Positions 1 through 11,205 of a stretch of DNA of 64,000 nucleotides are shown one piece after another. Under the pieces are notes generated by a model, which was not told where the DNA came from, did not search any database, and saw nothing but the letters and a program-made list of their open reading frames with translations. Position numbers and translations under genes: made by a program. Numbering within the stretch: position 1 is the stretch's first letter; each line of letters begins with the position of its first letter. The DNA is from Sesamum alatum (taxonomy: Eukaryota > Streptophyta > Magnoliopsida > Lamiales > Pedaliaceae): assembly GCA_034509735.1 (NCBI GenBank), contig JACGWO010000004.1, positions 11,637,395 through 11,701,394 of the forward strand, written 5' to 3'.

Positions 1-1
1 A

Positions 2-2050
2 TACGTCAAGAGGTTAGTGGGAGATAAGTTAGAGTCTAAGTCTAGCTTATGCAGGTTTGTTGGATACCCTAAAGGAACTGCGGGTTATTACTTTTCTGAC
101 CCCTTGGAACAAAAGGTGTTTGTTTCAAGAAATGCAGTATTCTTGGAGCAAGGCTTCCCGGAGGATATCCAACCTGATGAGCTGATCCTTGAGGAATCAA
201 GTGATGGAATCCAGCCATTAGAAGAAGCCACGGAACCCTCACTTAGAGGATTCAGGATTAACAGCCGAAGGGCTGACCAACCTCGAGAAGTCCAACGTGC
301 TAGGCATGAAGGACAGCCTCAGGAACAGCCAGCCCCGGTTCCTGAACCACCGGCTCCGATACAGTCAGCGCCCACAGTCACCACTGACGTTCCCGTTCTC
401 CGTAGGTCCACTAGAGAGTCCAGACCTCCAATGAGATATGGCTTTCTAGGTGCGACCGATCTTTTGGATAACGATCCTAAGACTTATGGAGAAGCGATGT
501 CTGACATCGACTCCGGAAAATGGCTTGAGGCCATGAAAGCCGAAATGGACTCCATGAGCGAGAACCAAGTTTGGAGTCTTGTAGATCCACCGAAAGGTGT
601 TAAGCCAGTGGGCTGTAAGTGGGTCTACAAGCGCAAACTTGGCATTGATGGAGAAGTCACAACCTTTAAGGCTAGGCTTGTAGCTAAGGGATACACTCAA
701 CGACCCGGGATCGATTTTGAGGATACCTACTCGCCAGTAGCCATGGCTAAATCCATTCGGATTCTGCTCGCCATAGCAGCATGATATGACTATGAGATAT
801 GGCAGATGGACGTGAAAACGGCCTTCCTCAACGGTTTCGTTGAAGAAGAGATCTATATGGATCAGCCGCAGGGTTTCACGGTCACTGGAGAAGAACAGAA
901 AGTTTGTCGCCTCCAGAAGTCCATCTATGGCCTCAAACAAGCCTCCCAAAGTTGGAACATTCGATTTGATGAAGTAATACGGGGTTATGACTTCATCAAA
1001 AACGAATCCGACCCTTGTGTATACAAGAAGGTCAGTGGGAGCTCTATAGTGTTCCTAGTGCTTTATGTGGATGACATTCTGCTCATTGCTAATGACGTCA
1101 GAATGTTAGGAAACACAAAAGCATGCTTGTCAACCCAGTTTTCCATGAAGGACTTGGGTGAAGCCTCCTACATCCTAGGCATCCAGATTGTCAAGGACAG
1201 ATCTAAAAGGATGTTAGGACTCACCCAAAACTCGTATATGGAGAAAGTCCTAAAGAGATATCGAATGGACAACTCCAAACGAGGATTCCTTCCAATGAGG
1301 CATGGGATCAAGTTATCCAAGAAACAGTCCCCACAGACTGATGAGGAACTTGAAAGGATGAAGGTCATCCCCTATGCCTCCGCCGTAGGTAGCATACAAT
1401 ATGCGGTCCACTGCACTAGGCCTGACATTGCATACGCTTTGAGCGTAACAAGCAGATATCAGTCCTGCGCGGGAGAGGCACATTGGAATGCTGTTAAGGG
1501 CATCCTTAAGTACCTAAGAAGGACTAAGGAAATGTTCCTAGTCTATGGGAATGGAAAACTAATTCTGGAAGGCTTTAGTGACGCTAGCTTCCAGTCTGAT
1601 GACGATGATGCCAAGTCTCAATCGGGGTACGTATTCAAACTCAATGGAGGAGTAGTAGCTTGGAAAAGTTCCAAGCAAGCAACCATTGCTGACTCCACCA
1701 CAGAGGCTGAATACATAGCAGCTTCAGAAGCTGCTAAGGAAGCGGTTTGGATGAGAAACTACATCCAAGAGTTGGGTGTGGTGCCTAGCATCGCCGAGCC
1801 CGTTGTCATCTTCTGTGATAACAACGGCGCTATAGCGCAAGCAAAGGAACCGAGATCTCATCACCGTTCCAAACACATTCTTAGACGCTACCATCTTCTT
1901 AGAGAAATGGTAGGAAGAGGTGACGTCCGGATGGACCGAGTCAACTCGGCAGACAACACATCAGACCCGCTGACAAAGCCTATGTCGCAGAGCGCTCATA
2001 CGCAACATCTTGAGAAGATGGGGATTAAGCATATGGGCAATTGGCTTTAA
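2..2050 (+). pseudogene. Copia pol, 3' part (integrase C-term, RT, RNase H) of element A
   Basis: This is the downstream two thirds of a Ty1/copia Pol polyprotein; its Gag, protease and integrase core lie left of the window. The frame opens in the integrase C-terminal region (CRFVGYPKGTAGYYF, then FVSRNAVF). A Pro-rich linker leads to the reverse transcriptase: KWVYKRKLG, FKARLVAKGYTQ, WQMDVKTAFLNG with the first catalytic Asp, and YVDD at 1064-1075. RNase H follows with SDASF, TEAEY, CDNNGA and SDPLTK, so its acidic residues are present. The single visible lesion is an in-frame TGA at 782-784 where the sister copy at 20458 has TGG (Trp). Both halves are in the same frame, so this is a recent nonsense mutation in an otherwise good pol. 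The natural stop is TAA at 2048-2050, 16 bp before the LTR. Confidence 0.95.
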
Positions 2051-2066
2051 AGGTCAAGTGGGAGAT
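2051..2066 (+). other. Polypurine tract of element A
   Basis: AGGTCAAGTGGGAGAT lies directly before the TGTTAG start of the 3' LTR. This is the plus-strand priming site. The same 16 bases precede the 3' LTR of B3, R and E, so the site is fixed across the LTR groups. Confidence 0.85.
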
Positions 2067-4084
2067 TGTTAGAATAGGTGACCATGTAAGCCAATTTTGG
2101 CAGGAATATGTAACCTATGTCTAGACAATTCTTTGGTATTTGATAAAAACATTTATGAATAAAGAAGTGAAAATTCATATGGCAATACTTTGTTTACGTT
2201 CACTTATCTGCATTTGTGTTTCTGTTCACTACGCAAACAAAGCCCACGGACTGAGAAACGATTTCGGGGACTGGGACTACGCTTGGAGGTAGGTCCATGA
2301 AATCAGTCTTACCGAATCAGTCCGGAAATCTCCAAGTCAAGGAATCCCGAAAATGGGTACCGGGATTCCCTTTGAGACTTGCACTAAGCATCTGCTGTCA
2401 TATTTCATCGACGGGTGACGAAGGTCGTCTAAGCAGTGTTAGTGGGTCAGCGTGCTAGGAAGCAGCTGACTGAGGTGACTCGCGGGAACCGTCTTACGGA
2501 GGACCTTGAGTATGGTCAACAAGGTATGATGCGTATTCCCGGTTCCAACGGTACAGGCCAAGTCCTTTGACTTGAGGAACTGCTGAGTTTACCTGTGCGT
2601 CAGGTCTGTATCTTAGATATGGTGAGAGATTGCCAAAATACTCTTGAGTAGTCATAAGCCATGTCTAGTGCAGCTCGGGTGCACAAAGTGACAGTAGTTT
2701 CCAAGAAAGGATCTGTCTCCTGTCAAAAGGTGTTGACAGTTGAGTCTCATATATGCTCTGTGTCTTGTCCCTGAAATCTGTGGCCACATTGACTGAACAG
2801 AAGGGAAAAGGTTTCCCTTGCGGCGTTTAGTGAGGACAGACCGACACTTAGGTCCAAAATGGGTACCTGCATTTTTCGTGCCCTAGACCCTAAGTGATGA
2901 GACCGAAGACAGAAGGACAAGTGTACTGTTAGAGCCTAAATGTTCATCCCCGAAAATTTCACCTAGTCTCTAGTGCCATGGACCGTTGCTAGATGGCCAC
3001 CCATGGTAACGAACGGATTCTAGGAATCCGACCAAGTCTAGCTGAATGGTGAACCTAAAGAGTCACACACTATCCACACACACACTTAGTATTTAGTTTA
3101 GAATTAAATATTGGAGTAAAGGAATGATTAAATTAGATTTAATCGGGTCCTATATTTTCTTGGAGAAATTAATTCCTTCTATTTGATAAAGGGAATTAAA
3201 TTAATAAATAGGATTTATTAAAAGGGTTGATTTAATGGGCTTAGAATAAATTATAATATTTATTTATTATATTATATTTATTCTTTTAGCCTTTTAGAAT
3301 ATTTAATAGGATTTAAATATTCCATTAAATTAAAATCAACGGTTGAGATGGAAAGGGGACATGGAAGGCTAGGATTCGTTTGACTAGGTCAAACACTAGT
3401 TTGACTAGGACATTGACTAGGTCAAAATCCTAGTCAAATTAGGTTACTTAGAGTTTGAGTTTAAAGAGGATTAAACTCTTCCTCTATATAATCCCCTAGC
3501 TTCCAACATTTAAGAGATTTTTTGATGATTCTTGAAAAAACACATAACACACACTCTCCCTCTCCTACCTCTCGTCGCGCCCCTCTCTCTTTCTCTAGCA
3601 AGAAAATATTTTTCCTTAGTTCTTTTTGTTCTTGGAACATTAAGAACTTAGACGAACCAATACCGTTAATTGATAACGAGTTATTGATTCGTCCACTCCA
3701 AAAATAATACTTGTTCGTTGCTAGCACGACGTGCAAGATACGTGGGTGGATCGTGTGTCACGATTTGGAGGATCTCAAGAACGAGGTCTTGGTGCAAAAC
3801 GGGGAACAACGCGAGTAGCAGTTGAAGACGAAAACGACAACGGGTAGGTCTCGTTTAAGATTTTCGTCCCTCTTTATTTTTCAACTCTATGGCCTCCATG
3901 ATTTATTTAATTGTTTTATGATCATGAGATACACCGAACGCCCGGGAACCTCAAGGGCACACCCCTTGAGCGTGTTCTTTAAATTAAAAGCATGCCTTTT
4001 ATTTTGTAAAATTTAAAATTGTTTAATTTTACCGCGCTTCCGCATTCGCGCAATTCCCGGGACGATCCACCGGATTTTCTTTCA
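2067..4084 (+). repeat. 3' LTR of element A (alpha group, about 2.02 kb)
   Basis: The LTR runs from TGTTAGAATAGGTGACC to CTTTCA. It directly follows the polypurine tract, so it is the 3' LTR. It is the same family as the two solo LTRs at 21155-23142 and 29553-31545, which are on the other strand. The left partner lies outside the window, so the target-site duplication cannot be closed. The right candidate is TGATG at 4085-4089. Confidence 0.9.
3379..3492 (+). promoter_or_regulatory. W-box cluster and TATA box in the alpha LTR
   Basis: Six TTGAC/GTCAA cores fall within 58 bp: starts at 3380, 3388, 3401, 3413, 3421 and 3433. Several are paired head to head, as in TTTGACTAGGTCAAA. About 47 bp downstream is CTATATAAT (3484-3492), a good plant TATA box. 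TTGAC is the core of the W-box bound by WRKY factors. The two alpha solo LTRs keep the same arrangement. The layout looks like a stress-inducible LTR promoter, as known for tobacco copia elements; activity here is inferred. Confidence 0.6.
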
Positions 4085-4494
4085 TGATGTATATATATGA
4101 GTATATACAATCATCAACAAGAGGATTAATCATTATTCATATTTTTCCAGGAAAAAGCAGAGAACTCTCCTATATATATATATATATATCTCATTCTCAT
4201 TTTCGGCCCGTCTCTTGCTCTCTATCCCTCTCACTTTGTTGCTTTATTGATCTAGGATCAATTGAAAAACAAGGCTAGATTAAGAAGGATACACTAATAC
4301 GATAGTGTAATCTTTGTCTTGATCTCATCTTCTTAGGTCCGTTTTTCTCTAGCAAGAAAAACGTGACTTCTCCCGGCGTGGTGTGGACTACGTTAGAGGA
4401 TTCATACGTTTGAATCTTGGTGAACGTTTTTCATACATTTGAGAGGGAACAATGGTAGTAGCGGTGCACGGAAGATAACTACAAAGGTAACCCC
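4085..4494 (+). repeat. Beta LTR, central fragment (host of A and of a gamma solo LTR)
   Basis: This is LTR sequence in plus orientation, cut on the left by element A and on the right by the solo LTR at 4495. It carries the R/U5 landmarks: a stem-loop at 4340-4363 with a CTCTAGC loop, and the TACGTT-loop hairpin at 4399-4416. The sequence resumes at 6716. The last five bases, ACCCC (4490-4494), are the duplicated target of the solo LTR. A (TA)n run lies at 4171-4189. Confidence 0.8.
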
Positions 4495-6715
4495 TGAAAG
4501 AATCGGGTACGGCCCGGGAACGCAACGGAAGCGTAAAAAAACGTGGAATTAAAGCATAATGTAAAACGGATTCAAAGGGGTGTTCCCTTTGAAGTTCCCG
4601 GGTGTTTGGTGTTTCTAAAAGCATAAATAAAAGAAGAAGAAGATGCTGAACAAGTGGCTAAAGGAAGAAAACAGGAAGATACATGAAAATGTAAAGAAAG
4701 CCTACCTTTTTGTTTACTACACGTATAACCGGTACGTGCGTTGTTTCCTTTCCGTTTCTCCTTCCGTCCACTTGAGAATTCAACGTAGAACTCCTATAAT
4801 TTGTTCACACCACACTATAGAATAGATCTCTAATCTATTGCTAGATAGAAATAGAGAAGTGAAGAAGAAACACTTCCAAAACAACACTATTGATTAGTGC
4901 TTTTGGAATGTTTTAGTTCAAACCTTTCCAAAAGGTATGAACACAAGAAGGAGAGATTTTCAGAGATTTTTGGAGAGTTTTTTGAGGAAAATTTGTGCAA
5001 GACCAAGACCACACAAGTTATGTGAATGATTTTGTGTATGTAGAATTGTTGAATTCAAAATTCAACTTCTCTTGTCAACTTCCAAAGTCACCTACATACA
5101 CACACCATTATCTACATAAGCATGCACCATTATAGAAAATAAAACCACCCACCAAATCATATAAAGGCTGGTCACATGTGCCTCACATGTGGAGGATTTT
5201 AATTCTTCCTTCACTTGCTATAAATTAAATTTTTCCATGGACTAGGACTACTAGTCTTGGACTTTTATTTAATCTAATTAAATTAAGTCCAAACAAGGTC
5301 CATTGGGCATTAATTAATCCAATTAATCTCAATCCAATTGAAGACCATAAGTTTATTTAATCCAATTAAATAAACATAAGTCCAAACTCTAATTAATTGA
5401 TCCAATCAATTAATTAGTCCAAACCCGATAAATTAATCCAATCAATTTAAAGGTTCTAAGTCCAAAAATTAACTAATCAAATTAATTAATTCTTGGACCA
5501 TCCATCAAATGGATTTCCCAATAAATGATCCAATCATATATTTTTTTCTCCTTGAATTAATTTAATCTAATTAAATTAATTCGTTTCTTCTAGAATTAAT
5601 TCCAAATTAATTCTACCTATTCCATAGTGATTTGTGTGTGACTCTTTAGGTTCACCCGTAGCTAGACTTGGGCTTTTGTCCAACACAATTGGTCAATTAA
5701 ATCCAATTTAATTAACTATTTTTCAATCAACCATTAATCGGAAAACGCTCGTCACCATGGGTGACCGTCTAGCAACGGTCCATGGCACTAGAGACTAGGT
5801 GAATGTTGGTGTGAACGTTTAGGCCCCCGAGTACCATACGAGTATGGTCCTTCCATCATCCGTCTCCCGGTCTAAGTCTAGGGCATCGAATTGGGCGTCG
5901 GTTCCCATCCTGGACTAGACAACTATGCTCAATAACTCGAGACACGTTTGCTCTATTGATCAACGTAGGAAACCATTCCCTACTCGACCAATCGCCGTCG
6001 CCACAGACTTAAAGAGCTTAAACCGTCTCAGAGTGCATATGAGACTCGATTGTCATATAGTGACAGGTGACAGATCCTATCTTGGAATCCACCATCCTCA
6101 ATCCATATTCCGACTGCACTGGATAAGGCTTATGATCAACATATCCTAGATACGGACATCTCTTGCTAGACCCTAGATACAACCTTCATATGCATGTGAC
6201 TGCCATGATTCCTCAAGTCCGAGGACTCATCTCGTACTATTGAAGCCGGGAATTCCAGTCATACCGACCAAACCTCCAAGGCTTCCATATGACGATTCCC
6301 GCGAGTCAGTTCAGTCAGCTAACACCTTTGTCAACCAACCCACTAATATTGCATAGACGTCCAACGTCTGTCGCTGATGAAACACGGCACTCATCTAATG
6401 AATGCAATCCTTACTGCAAGTCTCTATAGGACCCTCGATGCCCTGTCTCGAGGTCCTCGACTTGGAATGTTCAAGACCAACCCTCAGAAGTTAGTTTCAT
6501 AGCTGCCATCTAATGCGCAACCCAACTACATGGGTTATTCAATTGGTCTGTGGGCATTTGTTATGACGTTAAAACGCCGTTTAACGTAATCAGTAAGCAC
6601 AGCAAACACATAGTGCCACGGATGAATACTTACTATATTAATAAAGTCAATAAAGATTGCTAAATAGTACCCAAAACCGCCAATCCAATTGGCTTTCTGG
6701 TCACCTATTCTAACA
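4495..6715 (-). mobile_element. Solo LTR, gamma group (about 2.22 kb)
   Basis: A complete LTR in reverse: it begins TGAAAGAATCGGG and ends CACCTATTCTAACA. It is flanked by perfect 5-bp duplications, ACCCC at 4490-4494 and 6716-6720. There is no primer-binding site, polypurine tract or coding region, so it is a solo LTR left by LTR-LTR recombination. It interrupts a beta LTR. It carries the covarying CTAGCA-loop stem near 4825-4857 (reverse strand) and an AACGTA-loop hairpin at 4776-4793. Confidence 0.93.
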
Positions 6716-6930
6716 ACCCCCATTCATTTATATGTAATTCTCTTTATGATTGTCTATGTGCCCTATATGATATACTTGCTTTACATTATCATATTCTAAA
6801 TCAAACGCCTGGTTGAGCACCCAAGGGAATACCCCTTGGGATGTTTTATTATGATATGCGTTTTAAATATCGTTTAATTCTGTATCTCTCGCTTCCGCTC
6901 GCGCTCCCGGGCGGATCCACTTGTCCTTCA
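6716..6930 (+). repeat. Beta LTR, terminal fragment
   Basis: This continues the LTR interrupted at 4494. It contains the typical end of the group (CGCCTGGTTGAGCACCCAAG, then CTCGCTTCCGCTCGCGCTCC) and finishes TTGTCCTTCA at 6930. No primer-binding site follows, unlike at 11208, 16375 and 40541. It is therefore either a 3' LTR or a solo LTR. Its beginning was lost to or displaced by element A. Confidence 0.8.
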
Positions 6931-7170
6931 TAAATTACCTATCAACCCTAAATATTACATTACAAAAAAATAACCTAAAAAAGATAGAAAAATCTTTTTC
7001 CTATTTAATCACGCATAAATTACCTATGAATCATAAAAATTCTGTGTAATAAAACCCATTATTAACAAACAAGCAATTGAAACCAGATTACAAATAAACA
7101 TCAATATGAATATGCTACTGAAACACTTCATTATAAATTTAATAATAGCAAATATGGAGGACATTGATTA
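6931..7170. other. Unassigned AT-rich spacer
   Basis: About 240 bp of AT-rich sequence lies between an LTR end and an LTR start. I see no open frame, hairpin or match to the neighbouring elements. It may be older host or retrotransposon sequence. GATTA at 7166-7170 is the left candidate duplication of the LTR that starts at 7171. Confidence 0.5.
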
Positions 7171-7477
7171 TGTTAGAATAGGTGTCCCGAAAGCCATTTA
7201 GACTGGCAGTTTTGGGTACTATTTAGCAATCTTCATTAAAGTAATATTGACTTGATGAATATAGTAAGTATTCATCCGTGGCACTATGTGTTTGTTGTGC
7301 TTACTAATTACGTTAAACGACACTTTAACGTCACAACAAATGCACACCGAGTAATTGGATAACCCATGTAGTTGGGCGTATTGGATGATAGCTATGAAAC
7401 CAACTTCTGAGGGTTGGTCTAAAATGTTCCAAATCGAGGACCTCGAGACAAGGCATCGAGGGTCTTATAGAGACTTG
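7171..7477 (+). repeat. LTR start fragment (about 307 bp), host of element E
   Basis: It begins TGTTAGAATAGGTG and resembles the start of the gamma solo LTR, sharing the TTTTGGGTACTATTTAGCAA stretch and the CATCCGTGGCACTATGTGTT stretch. It is cut at 7477 by element E, in reverse orientation. No continuation was found on the right side, so the remainder was lost with E's right end. The last five bases, ACTTG, would be E's target duplication. Confidence 0.75.
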
Positions 7478-7990
7478 TGAAGGAAAGCGGATCGGCCCGG
7501 GACTGCGACAGAAGCGTTCAAGAGGTGTTCCCTTGAATGTTTCCGTGCTATCGGTGTATAAACGCAGAACATAAACATATAAAATTTACAAGCGTTAGTG
7601 GCTATAGAATAAGTAAGAAACCGAGAGAATAAATGTAAATCAGAATACTTTTCTTGATTTTTGTATTTCGATCGGATACGTGCATTGATTCCTCCCGACG
7701 TTCATCCACGCAAGGTCCTAACGTAGTGACACTCTAATGTAGTCCACACCACACTGGGAGAGATCTCATTTTTCTTGCTAGAGAAAAATGGATCTAGAGG
7801 ATGAAACTGAAGAAGGGATTACACTATCAAATTAGTGTTCCTTGTTGATCTTACTTTGTTATTCAATTCATCCTAGATCAATGAAGCAACAAAGAGGATT
7901 TTGAGAGTTGAGAGAGAGGGTGTAGAGAGTGTTCATCTTTTTCCTAGAAAAAGATGAATAATAAAATTCATGTCGTTGATGATAGTATGT

Positions 7991-8027
<37 letters not shown>

Positions 8028-8850
8028 CTTTATTAATATGATTATTGGAATGTGTCTAGATTCATCCAAGGATGTCTAGATACAATCCAATCAATCCTCA
8101 TTAATCATCAATCAAGCCTACCACTTCATAAGGTATGATTTAATCATACCAAGTGAAAGAGGCTTAATTGGAATTGATTTGTCTCTTTCCAATTGAGACA
8201 AGTCAACTTGTCATCAAAGGCCTTCATGGCCAATTTTAGTACTTCCAAAAGATGTAATTTTCAGTCATCCCCTTTTAGAAGAAGTCCAACTTCTTGTAAT
8301 TCCAAAAGTGAAATTAACGCCCCTCTTGGGTCAGGATTTAATGGACAATATTTTATTGTAATTCAATTACAATAAGCTCAAGAATTAAATTCTATTTAAT
8401 TCATGGTCCAATTAAATCATTCCCATTGACCTTTTAATCCAATTAAAAGATCCAAGCTTCGATTCTCTACTTAATCGATAAATCCCATTTACCGATAAAA
8501 CGAGGGCCCGATACAATATCGGCCCGTCCATCCAATGGACAATCCCATAAGTAATCCAATTACTTATCATCCTCTGAAATTGACTCCAAGTCAATTCCTT
8601 CACTTCCTCAGTGATTTGTGTGTGACCCTTTAGGTTCACCCTCAGCTAGACTTGGGCTTGTGTCCAATAGGAGTCCGTCACCATGGGTGGTCGTCTAGCA
8701 ACGGTCCATGGCACTAAAACTAGGTGAATATTGGCATGAATATTTAGGCTCCGAGTCCATACGGGTACGGTCCTACTGTCGACCGTCTCCCGGCCTTAGT
8801 CTACAGTATGGAATTGGGCATCGGTTCCCATCCTTGACTAGGCAACTATG
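7478..8850 (-). repeat. Element E 3' LTR, part 1
   Basis: It begins TGAAGGAAAGCGGATCGG, the reverse of an LTR end, and continues to CAACTATG at 8850 where element C is inserted. A compound microsatellite, (AC)n then (AT)n, lies at 7991-8027. The R/U5 stem-loop near 7770 has an ATTTTTCT/AGAAAAAT stem instead of CGTTTTTCT/AGAAAAACG, a compensatory change. CTATG (8846-8850) is duplicated at 52560-52564. Confidence 0.85.
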
Positions 8851-8993
8851 TGAAAGAATCGGGTACGGCCCGGGAACACTACAGAAGCGTAAAAACGTGA
8901 ATTTAAAGGCGTAATTTAAACGGGTGTTCCCTTTGAAGTTCCTGGGCATTCGGTATATGTCAAGAGCATGAATAAAAGAGGAGAAGATGCTGG
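8851..8993 (-). repeat. Element C 3' LTR, part 1
   Basis: The first 143 bp of the reversed gamma LTR, up to GATGCTGG. The last five bases, GCTGG (8989-8993), reappear at 35911-35915 after element B1, where the LTR continues with ACATGTGGCTAAAGG. Confidence 0.9.
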
Positions 8994-11205
8994 TGTTAGA
9001 ATAGGTGACCAGAAAGCCAATAGGTTTGGCAATTTGTAACCTATTCGACAACTTATGTAAATGTAATATTATTATGTGATGAATAAGATGGTATTCGTCA
9101 CTTTTGGTGCTTACTTTGTTGCGCTCATTTGACATTTGTTAAAACGGTATTTTACTTAAACAAAGCCCACAGACCACGGTTAACAACTCGGGCTGTTGGG
9201 CCACACATTGGATGTTGGTCATGAAACCAACTGATTTACGGTTGGGTCTGAAACGTTCCAAGTCGAGGACCTCGAGACAGGGCATCGAGACTCCTATTGA
9301 GACTTCCATCAAGAGTCGTGTTCATTGGATGAGTGCCGTGTTTCATCGACAACAGGCATGGACTCCTACACGTTCTTGATAGGTTGGTTGACTGGGGTCG
9401 AGCTGAGTGGACTGACTCGCGGGGATTATCATATGGAAGCTTTGGAGGCTTGGTCAGTATGATTGGATTTCCCCGGTTCCGATAGTATGGGAGTAGTCCT
9501 CAGACTTGAGGGATCATGGCAGTCGCGTGCACAGGACGGTTGTATCTTGGATCTGGCGAGAGATGATCATTCTGTAAGATGATCATCATAAGCCTTATCA
9601 AGGGCAGTCGGAATGTGTAGCGAGGACGGTGAATTCGAAGAAGAGGATCCGTCTCCTGTCAGTTTGGGACAGAGGTATCTCCTATGCACTCGGAGACACG
9701 TTCATGCTGTTTAAAGCTATGGCCACAGTGGTTGGTCGAACAGGGAATTGTTTCCTGTGTCGACGCAATAAAGCATATGTATTCTCGAGTATTAAGCACA
9801 GATGCCTAGTCAAGGATAGGAACCGATGCCCAATTCCATACACTAGACTAAGGCTGGAAGACGGTAGACGGAAGGACCGTACCCGTATGGACTCGGCGCC
9901 TAAATGTTCACGCCAGTGACCTAGTCTCTAGTGCCATGGACCATTGGTAGACGACCACCCATGGTGACGGGCCCCTGTGAGATACGTGCCCAAGTCTAGC
10001 TGAGGGTGAACCTAAAGGGTCACACACAAATCATCGAGGAGGTTGAGAGATTGACTTGGAGTCAATCTCTAAGGATAAATAAGTAATTGGACTACTTAAG
10101 GATAGTCCATTGGATGGACGGGCCGATATTGTATCGGACCCTCGTTTAATCGGTAAATTAGATTTTCAATTAAATATGGAAAGTTGAGATGTTGGATCTT
10201 TTAATTGGATTAAAAGATCAACGGGAATAATTTAATTGGACATTTAAATTGGATTTAATGTCGGGTTCATCATAATTGGACTACGATAAAACCCGATTCG
10301 TTAAATTTGACCAGAGAGGAGAAAAAATTCCTTTTTCGGAATAGGAAGAACTTGGACTTCTTCCCATAATTAAGCATGGCCGAAATGCTCCCTTGGAGGA
10401 AGCTAAAATCAACCATGTTTCATGCAAGGTGGTATGTTGACTTATCTCTTTTGGAAAGAGACAAATCAACTCCAAGCAAGCCCTTCCCTTTTGGTATGAT
10501 TTGATCATACCATAAAATTTGGTAGGCTTGATTGAAGACTTAATGGTGATTGATTGGAATGTATCTAGACATCCTTGGATGAACCTATACACATTCCAAG
10601 AATCATATTAACTATGTATATATAGGAGTATATACAACACCTTGCATATGTAAATCATAATTCATCTTTTTCTAGGAAAAATAAGAAGCATTTTCGGCTC
10701 TCTCCTCTCTTTCTAACACTCGGCCACTTCCCTCTCTTTCTACTTGTGTTCTTCACTTGGTTTTGAATCAAGAGGAAGAACAAAGTAGGTTTAAAAGTAC
10801 ACTAATTCATAGTGTCCTTCTCTTAAACCGATTCCTTCGTAAACCCGTTTTTCTCTAGCAAGGAGAATGTGAGTTTCTTCCGGTGTGTTGTGGATCACCT
10901 TTGGAGAATCCATACGTTTGGATTTGTGAGCATTCTGGTGAAGGAACAATGCAAGTACCCGAGCACACGTAAAATCTACATGATAACGGTTTATTACGCT
11001 TTAGTAGATCTTTACAATTCATCTATGCCCTATGTGTTTCATGTATGTTTTTGATATTAACACATGCTACATCGGACGCCTGGTTGAGCACCCAAGGGTG
11101 CACCCCTTGGGATTTTGCTTTATTTGCGATTTAATTTTAAATTATGTATTGATTTACGCTTTCTCGCTTCCGCTCGCGCTCCCGGGCGGATCTGCTTGTC
11201 CTTCA
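8994..11205 (+). repeat. 5' LTR of B1 (about 2.21 kb)
   Basis: It runs from TGTTAGAATAGGTGACC to CTTGTCCTTCA and is followed two bases later by a primer-binding site. The U3 box with two CCATGG sites lies near 9917-9963. The R/U5 stem-loop at 10846-10869 still pairs along its full stem when G-U pairs are allowed. Confidence 0.92.

Noticed and set aside
3522..3736. Short overlapping frames on both strands in the A LTR R/U5 region
   Set aside because: They are about 60-90 codons of low-complexity CT-rich translation and lack similarity to known proteins; they lie downstream of the LTR TATA box and are untranslated leader sequence.
7991..8027. AC/AT repeat as part of a larger satellite or regulatory array
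   Set aside because: It is a short compound microsatellite at the usual TATA-rich site of an LTR and has no higher-order structure.
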